This document shows positions 51,877 through 61,561 of a DNA stretch of 64,000 nt, piece by piece. The translations under genes and the position numbers were made by a program. Below the pieces are notes generated by a model. That model was not told the DNA's origin, did not search any database, and saw only the letters and a list, made by a program, of their open reading frames with translations. Within the stretch, counting starts at the first letter, position 1; each line of letters begins with the position of its first letter. This stretch comes from SB11 sp964584305 (lineage in GTDB: Bacteria; Bacteroidota; Bacteroidia; UBA8524): NCBI GenBank assembly GCA_964584305.1, contig CAZOZL010000004.1, forward strand, positions 1-64,000, in the 5' to 3' direction.

Positions 51877-53358
51877 TTATACACTACGCGAGGTAAAGTT
51901 TTTTAGTATCAGTCCTTTCTCTATTCCATAGGCTATACCAAGGTATGCGCCAATAAATACAATGCTAAGTACCATGTTGGTAATGTCTCCGTCAATTTTC
52001 ATTATTTGGTGGATAATATAAAATACAGCCATTATAAGTATATATATATATACCTTATTCACTTGGTAAGGTATTGGGAAATGCTTTTTGCCTGTTATAT
52101 AGCAGGCTATTGCCATAAAAAAGTAAGCCACTAAGGTTGCCCAAGCCGATCCTTCGTAACTTATTAGGGGGATGGTGATAAAATTTATTAGTAAGGTAAT
52201 GCCCGCCGCAGAAATTGCAATATATGAACCTATATGTGTTTTATCAGCCAGTTTATACCAAATAGAAAGATTATAGTAAATGCCCAAAAACATATTGGCA
52301 AGTAGTAGTATAGGCACTACGTGCAAACCAGCATGAAAGGCTTTGTTTTGTAAAAAAAAATCAGCAAAAAACTGTAAGTTAAAGGTTACCAAAAGAAATA
52401 TTACACCCGAAACTATTATAAAATAGTTCATCAACTTTGCATAGTCTTTTTCTGCCCCTCCTGTTTGCGCGCGGGTAAATAAGAAAGGCTCTGCCGCCAT
52501 GCGGTATGCCTGTATAAACAAAGTCATTAATATACTTAGTTTATAGGCGGCACTATATACTCCTATTTCGCTATCAGCTATATCATGGGGTAATAATTTA
52601 CCTAATAAAATACGGTCGATGGTTTCGTTTATCATCCCCGCCATACCCACAAATAGTAGTGGAAAAGAGTACGCTACCATCCGTTTCCACAGTTTAAAAT
52701 CAAAGCCAAAACTAAACTGAAAATTTTCAGGATATACCAGTGGCCAAGTAAGTACACTGGCTACCAAGTTGGCAATAAATATATAGCCTATACCAATATC
52801 GGGTTTATAAATAGCACTTACCCATGTTTCGCCTTGCTCTACCAAAAACGGGCAAAGCACTAAAAAAAATAAATTTAGTCCAATATTCACCGCAATATTA
52901 AAACTACGTGCAAAAGCATAGCGTTTAGCCTTGCCTAATAAGCGTAGTTTTACAAAGGGAATGGCTATTAAAGCATCAAAAAAAGCAATTACAGCAAACC
53001 ACAAAAAATACTGTGGAGTATCGCTAATTTCCATAAAATTGGCAATAGGTTGCTTAAAAACTATCGCTAAAAAAAGAAAAAGTAAGCCAGTTACTATTAT
53101 TGAGTTGTAGGCGGTGGAATACACCTTATCGTTTTTAGGGTCTTGTGATGCGAACCTAAAAAAGGTAGTTTCCATGCCATAGGTTAGCAATACATTAAAA
53201 AAACCAGCATAGGCATACATACCGCTAACTATACCATACTCGGCAGTAGTAAATATTTTAGTGTATAAGGGGACTAAGAAAAAATTAACCAAACGCCCTA
53301 CAATGGTAGGCAGCCCATAAATGGCAGTTTCTCCGGCTAATTTTCTAAATATACTCAA
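51877..53358 (-). CDS. Polysaccharide flippase (Wzx/MurJ-like)
   Basis: A 493-residue integral membrane protein with about 12-14 helices, of the oligosaccharide flippase family. It starts MSIFRKLAGETAIYGLPTIV and contains PLYTKIFTTAEYGIVSGMYA, the usual first-loop motif, and further helices such as MVAYSFPLLFVGMAGMINE. It should move lipid-linked oligosaccharide across the inner membrane. It is the first gene of the minus-strand envelope operon that continues to Ppx. Confidence 0.9.
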   Translation of the reverse strand: MSIFRKLAGETAIYGLPTIVGRLVNFFLVPLYTKIFTTAEYGIVSGMYAYAGFFNVLLTYGMETTFFRFASQDPKNDKVYSTAYNSIIVTGLLFLFLAIVFKQPIANFMEISDTPQYFLWFAVIAFFDALIAIPFVKLRLLGKAKRYAFARSFNIAVNIGLNLFFLVLCPFLVEQGETWVSAIYKPDIGIGYIFIANLVASVLTWPLVYPENFQFSFGFDFKLWKRMVAYSFPLLFVGMAGMINETIDRILLGKLLPHDIADSEIGVYSAAYKLSILMTLFIQAYRMAAEPFLFTRAQTGGAEKDYAKLMNYFIIVSGVIFLLVTFNLQFFADFFLQNKAFHAGLHVVPILLLANMFLGIYYNLSIWYKLADKTHIGSYIAISAAGITLLINFITIPLISYEGSAWATLVAYFFMAIACYITGKKHFPIPYQVNKVYIYILIMAVFYIIHQIMKIDGDITNMVLSIVFIGAYLGIAYGIEKGLILKNFTSRSV

Positions 53359-53518
53359 TGGGCATAGTTTTGGCAGGCAAAAATAATGATATTATATGGT
53401 TTGCGATAACTTGCTTTCGTTACTTAAATAAATAAATAAGTGCAAGTGGGTTTAAATCCTTCTCCGTTTTTAAAATATCTAAGTTTACTTTGCGTTTATA
53501 ATTTGTATTGAACTATAC

Positions 53519-55339
53519 ATGGCGTTGATAAAAAAAATACTCCCTTTTATATTCTTATTCGCAGTAGGCACAAGTACTTTTGCCCAAAAAAACACGAACG
53601 AAGAGTTGGCGGCTCAATATTTCTCGGACGGTGAGTTTGATAAAGCAGCAGTATTGTACGAGGCTTTATTGAGTACAAACCCAAAATCGCCTTATTACTA
53701 CGATAATTTACTATCGTGTTATTTTAAACTTAAAGAGTATAAAAACGCTGAAAAAATGGTGAAACGCCAAAAAAAGCGTTTTAGAGGCAATTTTTATTAT
53801 AAAGTGGACTTAGGCTATGTATATGACCAACAAGACAAAACAAAAAAAGCCGAAAAAGAGTATGAAAGCTGTATTAAAGACTTAAAAAAACGGCGCAGTC
53901 AGGTAAATATCCTTAGCAATGCATTTGTAAAGCGTAGCTTATATAGTTGGGCAATAAAAACCATACAAAAAGGTAGAAAACTATACGCTGATGAATATAT
54001 ACTAACGCTTGAATTGGCTGCACTTTATCATGAAACGGCTGAAACAGATAAAATGATTACAGAATACCTTAGTCATTTAAGCATTTTTCCTAATGATATA
54101 GAGCAGGTACAAGGCAGCTTGTTAGAAAATATCACTACAAAACAAGACTGGAAACTGCTAAAAAAGGAGTTACTTACCCGCATACAAAGTGTTGAAGGTA
54201 CAGAGACCTATACTGAAATGCTGCTTTGGCTTTTGGTGCAGCAAAAAGATTTTTATGGTGCGTTTATACAATTCAGAGCCATTGACAAGCGTAAAAACCA
54301 AGAAGGTGAACGCCTGCTTGAGTTGGCAACTATTTCTATTAGTAATGATGCCCTTGATGTGGCTATAAATTGCTACAAATATATTGTGAACTTGGGCAAG
54401 GATAAACTGTTTTATAACGATGCACGTGCAGGCTTATTAGCAGTGAGTTATAAAAAAATTACTAAGTATGGCGAGTATGATGCTGCCTTTTTAGCTGAAA
54501 CAGAAAAAAACTACATTGCTTTTATAAATGAGGTGGGCAAAAACTATGTATCAGCAAGTGCCATGCGCCAATTAGCTTTTTTATATAACTATCATAGTAA
54601 TAAACCCAAAAAGGCTATACAATTGCTGCAAACTCTTATTACCATACCCCGTGTTACAAAATCGTTTAATGCGGAGTGTAAATTAGAGTTGGGTGATGCC
54701 TATTTAATTAGCGGTGATATTTGGGAAGCACAACTACTATACGGGCAAGTAGATAAAGATTTTAAAGACGAGCCATTAGGGCAAGAAGCAAAGTTTCGTA
54801 ATGCAAGACTATCTTTTTATAAAGGCGAGTTTGACTGGGCGCAAGCACAGTTGGATGTGTTAAAATCTGCCACCAGTCATTTAATATCAAACAATGCTAT
54901 TGAGTTGAGTATGCTAATACAAGACAATTATGGCTTTGAAGATGGAGATGATACCGCCCTGATGTTGTATGCCGAAGCCGATTTATTACTACTGCGCAAT
55001 GCCCCCGACCCTGCTTTACAAAAATTAGACACCATAAAACTTAAATTCCCCACTCACTCACTTAACGATGAGATGTTTTTGAGCAAAGCCCGTATTTTTA
55101 GTAAGAAAAAAGACTATCAAAAAGCGGTGGATTACTACGTTAAAGTATTTACCCACTACCAATATGATATATTGGCAGATAATGCCATTTTTGAACTCGC
55201 AGAACTATACGAGCGTAAGTTGAATAATAACGACAAAGCAAAAGAATTGTACGAGAAAATAATAATAGACTACCCTGGTAGTTTATATACCGCCGAAGCC
55301 CGTAAACGGTATCGCAAATTGCGAGGCGACGGGGCATAA
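53519..55339 (+). CDS. Exported TPR protein
   Basis: A 606-residue protein with a signal peptide (LPFIFLFAVGTSTFAQ). The rest is repeat-rich and helical: a TPR-like start (AAQYFSDGEFDKAAVLYEAL, SPYYYDNLLSCYFKLKEYKN) and clear TPRs near the end (DYQKAVDYYVKVFTHYQYDI, DKAKELYEKIIIDYPGSLY). It is probably periplasmic, with a role in complex assembly that is not defined. It is transcribed alone, divergent from the flippase operon. Confidence 0.88.
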   Translation: MALIKKILPFIFLFAVGTSTFAQKNTNEELAAQYFSDGEFDKAAVLYEALLSTNPKSPYYYDNLLSCYFKLKEYKNAEKMVKRQKKRFRGNFYYKVDLGYVYDQQDKTKKAEKEYESCIKDLKKRRSQVNILSNAFVKRSLYSWAIKTIQKGRKLYADEYILTLELAALYHETAETDKMITEYLSHLSIFPNDIEQVQGSLLENITTKQDWKLLKKELLTRIQSVEGTETYTEMLLWLLVQQKDFYGAFIQFRAIDKRKNQEGERLLELATISISNDALDVAINCYKYIVNLGKDKLFYNDARAGLLAVSYKKITKYGEYDAAFLAETEKNYIAFINEVGKNYVSASAMRQLAFLYNYHSNKPKKAIQLLQTLITIPRVTKSFNAECKLELGDAYLISGDIWEAQLLYGQVDKDFKDEPLGQEAKFRNARLSFYKGEFDWAQAQLDVLKSATSHLISNNAIELSMLIQDNYGFEDGDDTALMLYAEADLLLLRNAPDPALQKLDTIKLKFPTHSLNDEMFLSKARIFSKKKDYQKAVDYYVKVFTHYQYDILADNAIFELAELYERKLNNNDKAKELYEKIIIDYPGSLYTAEARKRYRKLRGDGA

Positions 55340-55344
55340 TCCTA

Positions 55345-55450
55345 TCAGCAGGTTGAAACCTGCCGCAATTCATAACCTTAACAACAATTTTATGTATAGA
55401 ATGGGCATTCATGCCTACTCTGTCTAAAGGCTAAACGCTAATAGCTAAAT
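55345..55450 (+). repeat. Dispersed intergenic repeat copy
   Basis: Contains GCAGGTTGAAACCTGC (itself a palindrome), CGCAATTCATAACC, TGTATAGAATGGGCATTCATGC and AAAGGCTAAACGCTAATAGC. It lies in the 138-base gap between two convergent genes. Confidence 0.75.
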
Positions 55451-55477
55451 AGGTATACATATTTGTTTAAAAAGCTA

Positions 55478-56179
55478 TTAAGGTTTTTCGCAGCATTCCA
55501 TTTGGTTTTGCGCATTTAGTTGGGGGCTTATATAGGGTATGCCTAAGTTTAATCCCCGTAGGATAAACAAAACAGCTACTACCATAACAAAATAGGGCAT
55601 AGCACGCATAATAGTAGTACGCGCTTTATGGGTAACCCACCTTGATGCTATGGATACCGAAAACATCATAGGTAGTGTACCCAAGCCAAACAATGCCATA
55701 TACAAAGCCCCTTGTGTAGCCTGCGTAGTAGTTACTGCCCCTGCCAAAGCAATATATACCAAACCACAAGGCAACAAACCATTTAGCAAGCCCACCGTGT
55801 ATTGGGCAATGAAACTGGGTCGGGTTATAAATTTTGTAAACTGTTTTTCTATTTTCTGTTTAAAACCGCTAAACCAAGTAGTAGTTCCTAAAATACCAAT
55901 GCCTGTAATTTTTGATACTGCAATAAGTAATAATAGTACACCCATTACTATTGATGTATATTGCTGTATGCCTGCTATTTGCAATCCCATGCCAAATGTA
56001 CCCAGTACCAAGCCTATGGTGGCATAGGTGGTTATTCGTCCCAAGTTATACAATAATCTACCGCTTATAAACTTAGCATAGGTTTGCCCTTGCGGGGTTA
56101 TCATAGCTATTGGACCGCACATGCCTAAGCAGTGAAAACTGCCTAAAAACCCCGTTAAAAATGCGGTTAGGTAAAGCAT
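55478..56179 (-). CDS. SafE/DsbD-like membrane protein of the cco locus
   Basis: A 233-residue membrane protein with six helices. The N-terminal motif GFLGSFHCLGMCGPIAM has His and two Cys inside the first helix, and a repeat-like motif is in YTVGLLNGLLPCGLVYIALA, as in the sulfite exporter TauE/SafE and cytochrome-biogenesis membrane proteins. The C-terminus ends MECCEKP, a possible metal site. It follows ccoH by two bases and so belongs to the cbb3 assembly genes; copper supply or thiol transfer is the likely role. Confidence 0.85.
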   Translation of the reverse strand: MLYLTAFLTGFLGSFHCLGMCGPIAMITPQGQTYAKFISGRLLYNLGRITTYATIGLVLGTFGMGLQIAGIQQYTSIVMGVLLLLIAVSKITGIGILGTTTWFSGFKQKIEKQFTKFITRPSFIAQYTVGLLNGLLPCGLVYIALAGAVTTTQATQGALYMALFGLGTLPMMFSVSIASRWVTHKARTTIMRAMPYFVMVVAVLFILRGLNLGIPYISPQLNAQNQMECCEKP

Positions 56180-56181
56180 AA

Positions 56182-56628
56182 TTATATCACTATCTCTTTT
56201 TCATAGTAATAGTCTTTACCCTCGCAACTCCAGTGTAGTTTCACTTTCCAAACACCTTTTTTTAGTTTTTTTAGAGATATTTTTTGCTTTAGTTGGTCAT
56301 TTAGCTGTAAAGCGTATTTAGTGTCTTCATTCTTATCAGCAGGATAAAATAATAATACAGTTCCTTTTACTGCTTTGTTGCTAAACTCTTTAGGGAAAGT
56401 TAAGCCTAAACTTAATGTGCTAAAGTTGGTTTCAATACCAATAGGTTGGCTAAGTGCTTTTGTGTTTCTCACCTGCTTCATGTGTTGCTCGTGTTCTATG
56501 CCCAGCTCGTAGTAGTTCTCATCCACCAAATCTATTTTAGTATATAACATTTTTATGCTTAAAGTGGCAATAAATCCCATAAATAGAACCATACCCACTA
56601 CTATACCTGTTCCCCAATTAAATTTCAT
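56182..56628 (-). CDS. ccoH: cbb3 oxidase assembly protein CcoH/FixH
   Basis: A 148-residue protein with one N-terminal helix (GIVVGMVLFMGFIATLSIKM) and a periplasmic beta domain. The segment VDENYYELGIEHEQHMKQVR is typical of FixH. It helps assemble the cbb3 oxidase in the inner membrane. It lies between ccoG (24 bases upstream) and the SafE-like gene. Confidence 0.88.
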   Translation of the reverse strand: MKFNWGTGIVVGMVLFMGFIATLSIKMLYTKIDLVDENYYELGIEHEQHMKQVRNTKALSQPIGIETNFSTLSLGLTFPKEFSNKAVKGTVLLFYPADKNEDTKYALQLNDQLKQKISLKKLKKGVWKVKLHWSCEGKDYYYEKEIVI

Positions 56629-56652
56629 AATTGTATTATTTTAAATGTGTTA

Positions 56653-58071
56653 CTAATCCAACTTTACTGGTCCAAGAAAACTACTTTTTATGCGGTCTAT
56701 TCTCTCGCCGTTTACCATTATATCTATATAAAATGTTTGTTGGTTTTCTTTTATTTTCTCTTTGGGCATTTCTATAAAAAAAGTGCCTTTATAAATGTCT
56801 TCTTTATCTACGGTTATATTATTGCCTTTTGTACCTATCATTATTATTCTTGCTCCTTCAAGGTTTTCAATGTTAAGTTTTACGGGTATATTATCGTAGG
56901 TTTTGTTTACCAACTCAAAGTTATAAAGGTTGGTTACTGTGCTGGTATTTTGCTGATACATTTGCCCTGGTGTTCTGAAAACTTTTGCTTCAATGGTGTC
57001 TCGTGTGGCTAACAGAAATACAAATATCCCCATTAGCAACACCAACAAACCCGTGTATGCCTTCATACGCAGATTGTAATGAAAACTCTTTCCTGATTTT
57101 ATTCCTTCAAGCGAGGCGTAGCGTATTAAGCCCTTGGGGCGTTTTACTTTCACCATCACATCATCACAGGCATCTATACAGGCGGTGCAGTTAACACACT
57201 CAAGCTGTGTACCGTTTCTAATATCTATTCCTGTGGGGCATACATCTACACACAAGCCACAGTCTATACAATCGCCTTTGGGGGTAGAGTCTTTTTTCCT
57301 GATTTTTCCCCTTGGTTCTCCCCGCATATCATCATAGGCTACTACAATGCTATCTCTATCTAAAAGTACACCTTGTAGCCTGCCGTATGGGCAAGCCCAA
57401 ATACACACCAACTCTCGCATTTTACTAAATACAAAGTAAAACACTATTGAGAATGATAGTATAGCCGCTAACCCGCCAATATGGTCTAATGGGTTGGCGG
57501 TAATTATTTCAAACAAAGCATCTCTGCCAATTATGTATGCCAAAAAGGTATTACTGATAAGAAATGAGATGAAAAAAAATATACTGTGTTTTGCGCCCTT
57601 TTTTATAATCTTTTCTTTGTTCCAAGGCATTGCTGCCAGCTTTTTTTGTTTGTTGGCATTGCCTTCTATCCAGTTTTCTATTTTGCGAAACACCATTTCT
57701 AAAAAAATGGTTTGTGGGCAAATCCACCCGCAAAATATCCGTCCATATACGGCTGTAAAAAGTACTACCGAAACAATAATGGTGAGCATTGCCAAGCCAA
57801 ACAAAATAAAATCTTGTGGCCAAAAGGGAACACCAAACAATATAAATTTACGCTCTAAAATGTTGAAGAGCATAAACGGGCGACCATTGATATGAATAAA
57901 TGGCGTTAAAAAAAGTGCTGCCAATAGAAAGTAGGACAAAATACTGCGGTAACGGTAGAATTTACCTTTTATAATTTTAGGATAAATCCATTTGCGTTTA
58001 CCTTCTTCACCAGTATTGCCCAACTGATTGCGAAAGCTATCAGTAGTTTTGGATGCGGATGATTCTGACAT
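56653..58071 (-). CDS. ccoG: Cytochrome oxidase accessory ferredoxin CcoG
   Basis: A 472-residue inner-membrane iron-sulfur protein (RdxA/CcoG) needed for copper reduction during cbb3 assembly. Five hydrophobic helices are seen. Conserved Cys motifs are in CGWICPQTIFLEMVFRKIE and CIWACPYGRLQGVLLD, and a 2[4Fe-4S] ferredoxin domain has CIDCGLCVDVCPTG and CVNCTACIDACD. A periplasmic Ig-like domain (VTNLYNFELVNKTYDNIPV) ends the protein. A terminator upstream at 58110 suggests it is only partly linked to ccoNOQP transcription. Confidence 0.95.
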   Translation of the reverse strand: MSESSASKTTDSFRNQLGNTGEEGKRKWIYPKIIKGKFYRYRSILSYFLLAALFLTPFIHINGRPFMLFNILERKFILFGVPFWPQDFILFGLAMLTIIVSVVLFTAVYGRIFCGWICPQTIFLEMVFRKIENWIEGNANKQKKLAAMPWNKEKIIKKGAKHSIFFFISFLISNTFLAYIIGRDALFEIITANPLDHIGGLAAILSFSIVFYFVFSKMRELVCIWACPYGRLQGVLLDRDSIVVAYDDMRGEPRGKIRKKDSTPKGDCIDCGLCVDVCPTGIDIRNGTQLECVNCTACIDACDDVMVKVKRPKGLIRYASLEGIKSGKSFHYNLRMKAYTGLLVLLMGIFVFLLATRDTIEAKVFRTPGQMYQQNTSTVTNLYNFELVNKTYDNIPVKLNIENLEGARIIMIGTKGNNITVDKEDIYKGTFFIEMPKEKIKENQQTFYIDIMVNGERIDRIKSSFLGPVKLD

Positions 58072-58109
58072 AGGGTTGTTGTTTTGAAATTTAGGATTGT
58101 TTGAAAATT

Positions 58110-58155
58110 AAAAAAAACCGGGCGCGTAACAACCCTAATAATCGCAACCCGGTTT
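58110..58155 (-). terminator. Intrinsic terminator after ccoP
   Basis: On the minus strand AAACCGGG pairs with CCCGGTTT across a 25-base loop, followed by a run of eight T. It lies between ccoP and ccoG and could divide the locus into two expression units. Confidence 0.65.
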
Positions 58156-58158
58156 ATA

Positions 58159-58180
58159 AGCGTTTGGCAAGCCAAACGCT
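58159..58180. promoter_or_regulatory. Perfect hairpin between ccoP and the terminator
   Basis: Ten-base arms AGCGTTTGGC / GCCAAACGCT with a two-base loop, directly 5' of the terminator on the transcript and 24 bases after the ccoP stop. It may protect the 3' end of the ccoNOQP message. Confidence 0.6.
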
Positions 58181-58203
58181 GTTTCTTTAGTATCTTTTAG
58201 TGT

Positions 58204-59118
58204 TTATTTCATACTCAGTTCCATACTGGTTGTGTCTGTATTTTGTGTAGGAGGGGCTTCTTCTCTCCATTTTTCACCTTCAGGTTCTTTTGCATCGGGA
58301 GGGTTGCTGCCTTTAAGCGAAATAACAAAACTGGCTATTTGTTGTAACTCAATTGTTGAATAGTCCTTTTTCCAAGATTTCATTGCAGTATTGGGTACTC
58401 CTTCGCTTATAATTTTAAATACATTTTTAATGCCCCCACCGTGCTTCCAAAACTCATCAGTTAAATTAGGACCTATGCTTCCGCCACCATCATCTTTGTG
58501 ACACGATGCACACGCACCCATTTTCATGAACAATTCTTTACCCTTATTTAAGTCCTTTTCATCCGTTAAAGCTGTTACAGTTTCAGTATTTATTTTATCA
58601 CCTGCGGTTTTTAGATATACTTGGTAATCAATTTCTGCCTGCTTCATTTCGGCAGTGTACTCAGCCTCTTGCAGCTTGCCCAAGTTAAAAACATGGTAGT
58701 TAAACATATACATTACCGCTGCTACTACACTGCCATAAAACAACCACATAAACCAAGCAGGTATAGGGTTGTTCAACTCATGAATACCGTCGTAATTATG
58801 GTCTAAAATTTTGGTTTTATCTTCTTCTATTGGGTCAATGCCAAAAACTCTTGCCCAAAAAGATTGTTTTGCTCTGGTAGCGTATATAGGGTCTGTTTCG
58901 CCCAGTATTTTATCACGCAGGCGAGCTATAGAAAAATATACTACCGTAACCAAAAATAGCATAAGTAGTGAAATACTTAAAATTATATACAGCAGTGTAT
59001 CTCCCATGCCGCCAATTGTCTCACTAATTGTATGGGGAACATCTGAGTTGCCCAACTGCTGTGCAGATGCAGGAACTGCAAGCACAAGTAACAAGGCAGG
59101 AATTATTATTTTTTTCAT
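58204..59118 (-). CDS. ccoP: cbb3 oxidase subunit CcoP (monohaem)
   Basis: Cytochrome c subunit of cbb3 oxidase, 304 residues from the ATG at 59118 (MKKIIIPALLLVLAVPASAQ); the frame opens at 59175, but that would overlap ccoQ. Order: signal peptide, helix at about 30-60 (LLYIILSISLLMLFLVTVVY), FixP-like segment HNYDGIHELNNPIPAWFMWL with a second helix, then one cytochrome domain with CASCHKDDGGGS and the Met ligand in NTAMKSW. Only one CxxCH is present, where proteobacterial CcoP has two. The gene starts 19 bases after the ccoQ stop. Confidence 0.93.
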   Translation of the reverse strand: MKKIIIPALLLVLAVPASAQQLGNSDVPHTISETIGGMGDTLLYIILSISLLMLFLVTVVYFSIARLRDKILGETDPIYATRAKQSFWARVFGIDPIEEDKTKILDHNYDGIHELNNPIPAWFMWLFYGSVVAAVMYMFNYHVFNLGKLQEAEYTAEMKQAEIDYQVYLKTAGDKINTETVTALTDEKDLNKGKELFMKMGACASCHKDDGGGSIGPNLTDEFWKHGGGIKNVFKIISEGVPNTAMKSWKKDYSTIELQQIASFVISLKGSNPPDAKEPEGEKWREEAPPTQNTDTTSMELSMK

Positions 59119-59137
59119 TCTTCTTGTTTCTTTAGGG

Positions 59138-59326
59138 TTATTTTTCATTTTCTGGTGGTGCTGGTTTAGCCTCATTTAGGGGTACTCGCTTGGAGCGTTC
59201 TATATAGTCTTTATCTACTCGCAACAACCACACAGATACTGCTATAAAAAAAGCTAAGAATATCATAAAGGAGATTATCATAAAAAAATCTGCTCCTTCA
59301 ACTACTTTCAAAAATTGCTTAAACAT
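59138..59326 (-). CDS. ccoQ: cbb3 oxidase small subunit CcoQ
   Basis: A 62-residue protein with one membrane helix (FFMIISFMIFLAFFIAVSVW) and a charged cytosolic tail (RVDKDYIERSKRVPLNEAK), the FixQ/CcoQ shape. It is 12 bases after ccoNO and 19 bases before ccoP, the normal place for this subunit. Confidence 0.88.
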   Translation of the reverse strand: MFKQFLKVVEGADFFMIISFMIFLAFFIAVSVWLLRVDKDYIERSKRVPLNEAKPAPPENEK

Positions 59327-59338
59327 ATCAGTAGGGTT

Positions 59339-61510
59339 TTATTTTTTGGTGGTTTGTTGTTCGTAACTCATTTTAAAGGTTTTATCCGCCTCGGGCGAAA
59401 CATCCTTGCCCATGCGTTGCAGGTAGGCTATTATAGCTATAATCTCTTTATCAGCGGTGGTTTTAATGCTTTCGCTTTTTAGCACATCAGCAACTTGCTG
59501 GGCTTGGAGATTCAAGTCGTTTATAGCTTCTTTTTCATACCCTTCGGGATATGGAACACCTAATGTTTGCATGGCTTTTATTTTAGCCTCGGTGCTGGCA
59601 ACATCCAAAGTTTGCTCTGCCAGCCAATCGTATTTAGGCATTATAGAACCTGGCGAAAGTATTTGCGGGTTCACAAGGTGGCTATAATGCCAACTGTCTG
59701 ATTTTTTTAAATGCCCCACGCCTTCACGGTGCAAATCAGGACCTATACGCTTACTTCCCCAAAGAAAAGGATGGTCGTACACATACTCGCCTGATTTTGA
59801 GTAATCGCCATAACGTTCTGTTTCACTTCTAAACGGACGTATTAGTTGCGAATGGCAAGCATTACACCCTTCACGAATGTATAAATCCCTGCCTTGCAGC
59901 TCAAGGGGGGTGTACGGTCTTACGCTGGCTATGGTAGGCACGTTAGATTTTACTAAAAATGTGGGTACAAGTTCTATTGCAGTACCTATTAATATTACTA
60001 CTAATGACCAAAATAGCATTTGCATAGGTTTGCGCTCTACCCAGCGATGCCAATGTTTATCACTACCCTGTGGTGTATATGCTTTTTCAAGGGCAGGTGC
60101 TTCTGCCGCTTCATTAGCAACAAGGCTACCACTAAGTGCAGTTTTCACCAAGTTATACGCCATCATTATTGCTCCAATTAGGTATAGCAAACCTCCAAAT
60201 CCTCGCACGGCATACATGGGTATAATTTGGGTAACTGTACTTAAAAAGTTAGGATACATCAATCGCCCATCAGCAGTAAATTCTTTCCACATCAAGCCTT
60301 GCATAAAACCACTCCAGTACATAGGTATGGCATAAAAAAGAATGCCCAGCGTACCCAACCAAAAGTGGGTAGAAGCCATTTTAACAGAGTATAGTTTGGT
60401 TTTGTATATTTTAGGGATAATATAGTATAGCATGGCAAAGGTTAAAAAACCATTCCAGCCTAAAGCTCCTACGTGTACGTGTGCCACAATCCAATCGGTA
60501 AAGTGAGCCACTGCGTTAATATTTTTTAGCGATAGTAAAGGGCCTTCAAACGTTGCCATACCATAGCAGGTAATACCTACTACCATAAATTTTAATATAG
60601 GATCTTCACGCACTTTATCCCACGCACCACGCAGTGTAAGTAGCCCGTTTAGCATACCTCCCCACGATGGCGCAATTAGCATAATAGAAAACGCCACCCC
60701 TAAAGATTGAGCCCAATCAGGCAAACTTGAGTATAGTAAATGGTGAGGCCCTGCCCATATATATATAAATATTAAAGCCCAAAAGTGTAGTATAGATAGC
60801 TTGTATGAATACACGGGGCGATTAGCCATTTTGGGTAAGAAATAGTACATCATTCCTAAAAATGGTGTGGTTAAGAAAAATGCGACCGCATTATGCCCAT
60901 ACCACCACTGCACCAGTGCATCTTGCACACCTGCATACCATGAGTAGCTTTTGAATAATGAAACGGGAATTGCAAATGAGTTGACTATATGCAATACCGC
61001 TACGGTAACAAATGTGGCGATATAAAACCAAATAGCAACGTATAAATGCCGCTCGCGCCGTTTAAGGATAGTACCAAACATATTAATACCAAACACTACC
61101 CAAATTAGCGTAATACCTATATCAATAGGCCACTCTAATTCTGCATACTCTTTTGATGTTGAAAGCCCTAATGGAAGGGTAATAACTGCGGCTACAATAA
61201 TTAGCTGCCAACCCCAAAAATGTATTTTACTTAGCGTATCGCTAAACATTCGGGTTTTTAGCAGCCGTTGCAAAGAGTAATACACCCCCGCAAAAATGGC
61301 ATTGCCCACAAAGGCAAAAATTACAGCATTGGTGTGCAAAGGGCGGATACGCCCAAAGCTGGTGTACTGTGAGAAATTTAGGTCGGGGCTTACCAACTGG
61401 AAGGCGATAAGCAGCCCTACCAGCATACCCACAATACCAAATACCACGGTGGCAATGATAAAGTTTCTGACAATCTTGTTGTCGTAGTTAAACTTTTCTA
61501 CTTGGCTCAT
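59339..61510 (-). CDS. ccoNO: Fused cbb3 oxidase subunits CcoN and CcoO
   Basis: A 723-residue fusion of the catalytic subunit I (CcoN, about residues 1-480) and the monohaem subunit II (CcoO, about 490-723). The CcoN part has the haem and copper His ligands in RIRPLHTNAVIFAFVGNAIF, VQWWYGHNAVAFFLTTPFLG, WAGPHHLLYSSLPDW and DWIVAHVHVGALGWNG. The CcoO part has EGCNACHSQLIRPFRSE (CxxCH) and SPGSIMPKYDWL with the Met ligand. Such fusions are usual in Bacteroidota. The enzyme reduces oxygen with high affinity. An FNR-type site lies upstream. Confidence 0.96.
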   Translation of the reverse strand: MSQVEKFNYDNKIVRNFIIATVVFGIVGMLVGLLIAFQLVSPDLNFSQYTSFGRIRPLHTNAVIFAFVGNAIFAGVYYSLQRLLKTRMFSDTLSKIHFWGWQLIIVAAVITLPLGLSTSKEYAELEWPIDIGITLIWVVFGINMFGTILKRRERHLYVAIWFYIATFVTVAVLHIVNSFAIPVSLFKSYSWYAGVQDALVQWWYGHNAVAFFLTTPFLGMMYYFLPKMANRPVYSYKLSILHFWALIFIYIWAGPHHLLYSSLPDWAQSLGVAFSIMLIAPSWGGMLNGLLTLRGAWDKVREDPILKFMVVGITCYGMATFEGPLLSLKNINAVAHFTDWIVAHVHVGALGWNGFLTFAMLYYIIPKIYKTKLYSVKMASTHFWLGTLGILFYAIPMYWSGFMQGLMWKEFTADGRLMYPNFLSTVTQIIPMYAVRGFGGLLYLIGAIMMAYNLVKTALSGSLVANEAAEAPALEKAYTPQGSDKHWHRWVERKPMQMLFWSLVVILIGTAIELVPTFLVKSNVPTIASVRPYTPLELQGRDLYIREGCNACHSQLIRPFRSETERYGDYSKSGEYVYDHPFLWGSKRIGPDLHREGVGHLKKSDSWHYSHLVNPQILSPGSIMPKYDWLAEQTLDVASTEAKIKAMQTLGVPYPEGYEKEAINDLNLQAQQVADVLKSESIKTTADKEIIAIIAYLQRMGKDVSPEADKTFKMSYEQQTTKK

Positions 61511-61561
61511 ATAGTTTGTTTGTATTAGGTTGTTATTGCGCGCGTGGCACTTTTTACATTA

